Shown here piece after piece: positions 5,061-6,315 of a stretch of DNA of 6,315 nt (position 1 is the stretch's first letter; every line of letters begins with the position of its first letter). The notes under the pieces were generated by a model. The model searched no databases and was not told the DNA's origin. It saw only the letters and a list, made by a program, of their open reading frames with translations. A program made the position numbers and the translations under genes. The stretch comes from Saprospiraceae bacterium (GTDB lineage: Bacteria > Bacteroidota > Bacteroidia > Chitinophagales > Saprospiraceae): contig JACMMM010000286.1 of assembly GCA_014379065.1 (NCBI GenBank), forward strand, positions 1-6,315, read 5' to 3'.

Positions 5061-6038
5061 TCAAAAATGCACCAACCTCGTTGCGTAAGAACTCGGTTTA
5101 ATCGCCTCTTTGGTCCCGTTTTTCTGGGGCATAAACTGCCAGGGTGTCACCTGGTGCGTCCAATCGAACTCCCCTTTTTCCAGATAGCGACGGCGGTATT
5201 CCACGGGCGTACAAGAGCGGTACTTTTTGAACAGCCGATTGAAATTGGCGAGGTTGTTAAAACCAGATTTACTGGCGATTTGGTTGACGGTTTCGTCGGT
5301 GTCGAGCAGGAGTTTGCAGGTATGTCCAATCCGGATATCAATCAAAAAATCGGTAAAACTTCGGAAAGTGAGTTTTTGAAAAAAGTGGCTGAATGCCGAG
5401 TCGCTCATGTTGACCAGGGTCGCTACGTCCCCGATTTTTAGGTCGGGATTGTCGAAATGTTTTAGGATGTATCCATAAGCGACCTGTATCCGATTGCTGT
5501 CAGACCGAAGTGCTTGCGGTGAGAAGCCTTCGGTTGCCAAAAACGTGGCATCGCTGGTCTGGGAGAGCAGGTCGAGCAATTGCAAAAACTCGATAATATT
5601 GGCAAATCCCTTGTCCTCCGTAAGCCCAATCATGATGCGCATCGCCTCCTCGAAGGTCTTACCGTGAAATTTGATGCCCCGGCTCGAATCCCGCATGAGT
5701 TGCCGGATCTTGATAAACCGCTCTTTTTGAAAGAGTTGTCCACTAAACAATTCCATGGCAAACTGAATCGTGATGACGCGATAGGGCTGCCCGCTTTGCT
5801 GCAATTGAGCATCGCCGTCCCATTTGTGATAGAGATAGGGGCCCAGCAGCACAAGATCGTAATCCGCGTACCGCTCGGTTGAATCGCCCACGATTCGGGT
5901 GCCCGACATGCCCGCGATCAAATTCAGCTCGAACTCCGGGTGGTTGTGAATGGGGTAATCGAATCCGTTACAAACAGAATCCAGTACCACAAAAACATCC
6001 GGGGTTTTGAGGGGAGTTATTTCACGGTAAATGTTCAT
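5061..6038 (-). CDS. AraC-family transcriptional regulator with cupin-type sensor domain
   Basis: A predicted DNA-binding regulator of 325 residues. The N-terminal half looks like an AraC-type cupin sensor: YPIHNHPEFELNLI (28-41) carries the His/Glu pattern of a metal or ligand pocket, followed by DLVLLGPYLYHKW (61-73). The C-terminal domain (about 182-285) has two helix-turn-helix units: KIGDVATLVNMSDSAFSHFF (201-220), then VNQIASKSGFNNLANFNRLF (251-270), and ends in the AraC signature KKYRSCTPVEYRRRY. A tail of about 40 residues (286-325) runs past the usual AraC end and has no recognised motif. The ATG at 6036-6038 is the natural start. The gene converges on moaCB with one base between the stop codons. 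Proximity does not show that it controls Moco genes; many Bacteroidota AraC/cupin regulators control sugar use. The effector is unknown. Confidence 0.9.
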   Translation of the reverse strand: MNIYREITPLKTPDVFVVLDSVCNGFDYPIHNHPEFELNLIAGMSGTRIVGDSTERYADYDLVLLGPYLYHKWDGDAQLQQSGQPYRVITIQFAMELFSGQLFQKERFIKIRQLMRDSSRGIKFHGKTFEEAMRIMIGLTEDKGFANIIEFLQLLDLLSQTSDATFLATEGFSPQALRSDSNRIQVAYGYILKHFDNPDLKIGDVATLVNMSDSAFSHFFQKLTFRSFTDFLIDIRIGHTCKLLLDTDETVNQIASKSGFNNLANFNRLFKKYRSCTPVEYRRRYLEKGEFDWTHQVTPWQFMPQKNGTKEAIKPSSYATRLVHF

Positions 6039-6045
6039 CGCCGTT

Positions 6046-6063
6046 TAGATTTTGAAAAATCTA
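6046..6063. promoter_or_regulatory. Palindrome just upstream of the araC-type start, possible operator
   Basis: TAGATTTT (6046-6053) and AAAATCTA (6056-6063) are perfect 8-base inverted repeats with a 2-base centre, ending 7 bases before the regulator's start codon on the - strand. A perfect 16-base match in this place suggests an operator, possibly for autoregulation, or a leader hairpin that affects translation. AraC proteins usually bind direct or asymmetric half-sites, so another regulator is equally possible. AT-rich DNA makes a chance palindrome less surprising. Confidence 0.4.
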
Positions 6064-6117
6064 CTTCGATCTTCTTTGTAAATGTACGCGGTTTTCCGCC
6101 AAGGCACACCACGGCCC

Positions 6118-6309
6118 TCAAATCTGCTCCAATTCTATTTTTACCCGTGCATTTACAATGACCAGTGTGGCAATATCTGTTGGACGAACCCAAATTTTTT
6201 GAGGCCGAAAATCCCATTGCTCAATGGTAAAATCCATTTTTTTGCCCACACGTCCGCGCTCAATGCCCTCCATGATGAGGTCAGGTATTGTGACGATTTT
6301 CTCTGCCAT
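6118..6309 (-). CDS. Hypothetical small protein, possibly 5'-truncated by the window edge
   Basis: A 63-codon frame starting at ATG 6307-6309 and ending in TGA at 6118-6120, upstream of and in the same direction as the AraC-type gene, 79 nt from it. The two codons left in the window before the ATG (Leu, Pro) are open, so this could be the C-terminal end of a longer gene. The sequence is a plausible soluble protein: a polar start (MAEKIVTIPDLIMEGIERGR), the Trp-containing middle IEQWDFRPQKIWVRP (29-43), and a beta-rich end (IATLVIVNARVKIELEQI, 46-63). No family is recognised, and no signal peptide or membrane segment is evident. The overlapping - strand frame at 6035-6217 is basic and low in complexity and looks like a shadow. 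The gap 6039-6117 holds the palindrome and no other clear element. Confidence 0.4.
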   Translation of the reverse strand: MAEKIVTIPDLIMEGIERGRVGKKMDFTIEQWDFRPQKIWVRPTDIATLVIVNARVKIELEQI

Positions 6310-6315
6310 CGGAAG

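Noticed and set aside
5043..5441. + strand frame antisense to the AraC-type gene
   Set aside because: The opposite strand encodes an intact AraC DNA-binding domain; this frame has no motif of its own.

Overview
The window is a molybdenum cofactor (Moco) biosynthesis cluster on the + strand (about 146-5059). It is followed by a convergent AraC-type regulator and a small unidentified ORF on the - strand. The mid-range base composition, the mostly A-rich leaders without a Shine-Dalgarno site, the MoaC-MoaB fusion and the MoeB-rhodanese fusion suggest a member of the Bacteroidota, perhaps near the Saprospiria. That is an inference from gene style, not a phylogenetic result.

Layout: a long imperfect inverted repeat (29-132) lies just before moeA (146-1345). 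A second, different inverted repeat built from short tandem units (1345-1411) begins on the last base of the moeA stop codon. A TauE/SafE-family membrane protein (1466-2203) and moaD (2207-2440) follow, only 3 nt apart. A third repeat, made of two mirror-image hairpins (2459-2528), separates moaD from moeB-rhodanese (2587-3687). moaE (3669-4142) overlaps the end of moeB, and moaCB (4148-5059) follows after 5 nt. The AraC-type gene (5061-6038, -) converges on moaCB with a single base between the stop codons. A palindrome lies just upstream of its start. A 63-codon ORF (6118-6309, -) lies upstream of it and may continue beyond the window.

Together the genes cover most of the pathway after the first step. 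The MoaC domain makes cyclic pyranopterin monophosphate. MoeB adenylates MoaD and its rhodanese domain can deliver the sulfur. MoaD and MoaE form molybdopterin synthase. The MoaB/MogA-like domain adenylates molybdopterin, and MoeA inserts molybdate. MoaA (the radical SAM first step), molybdate transport and MobA are not in the window. The TauE/SafE protein may move a sulfur oxyanion or another anion connected with sulfur or Moco metabolism.

The genes belong to known families. The least explained content is the intergenic DNA: three unrelated, highly structured inverted repeats within 2.5 kb, each in a gap next to a Moco gene. None is a classical terminator, and the third has apparently compensated base pairs.
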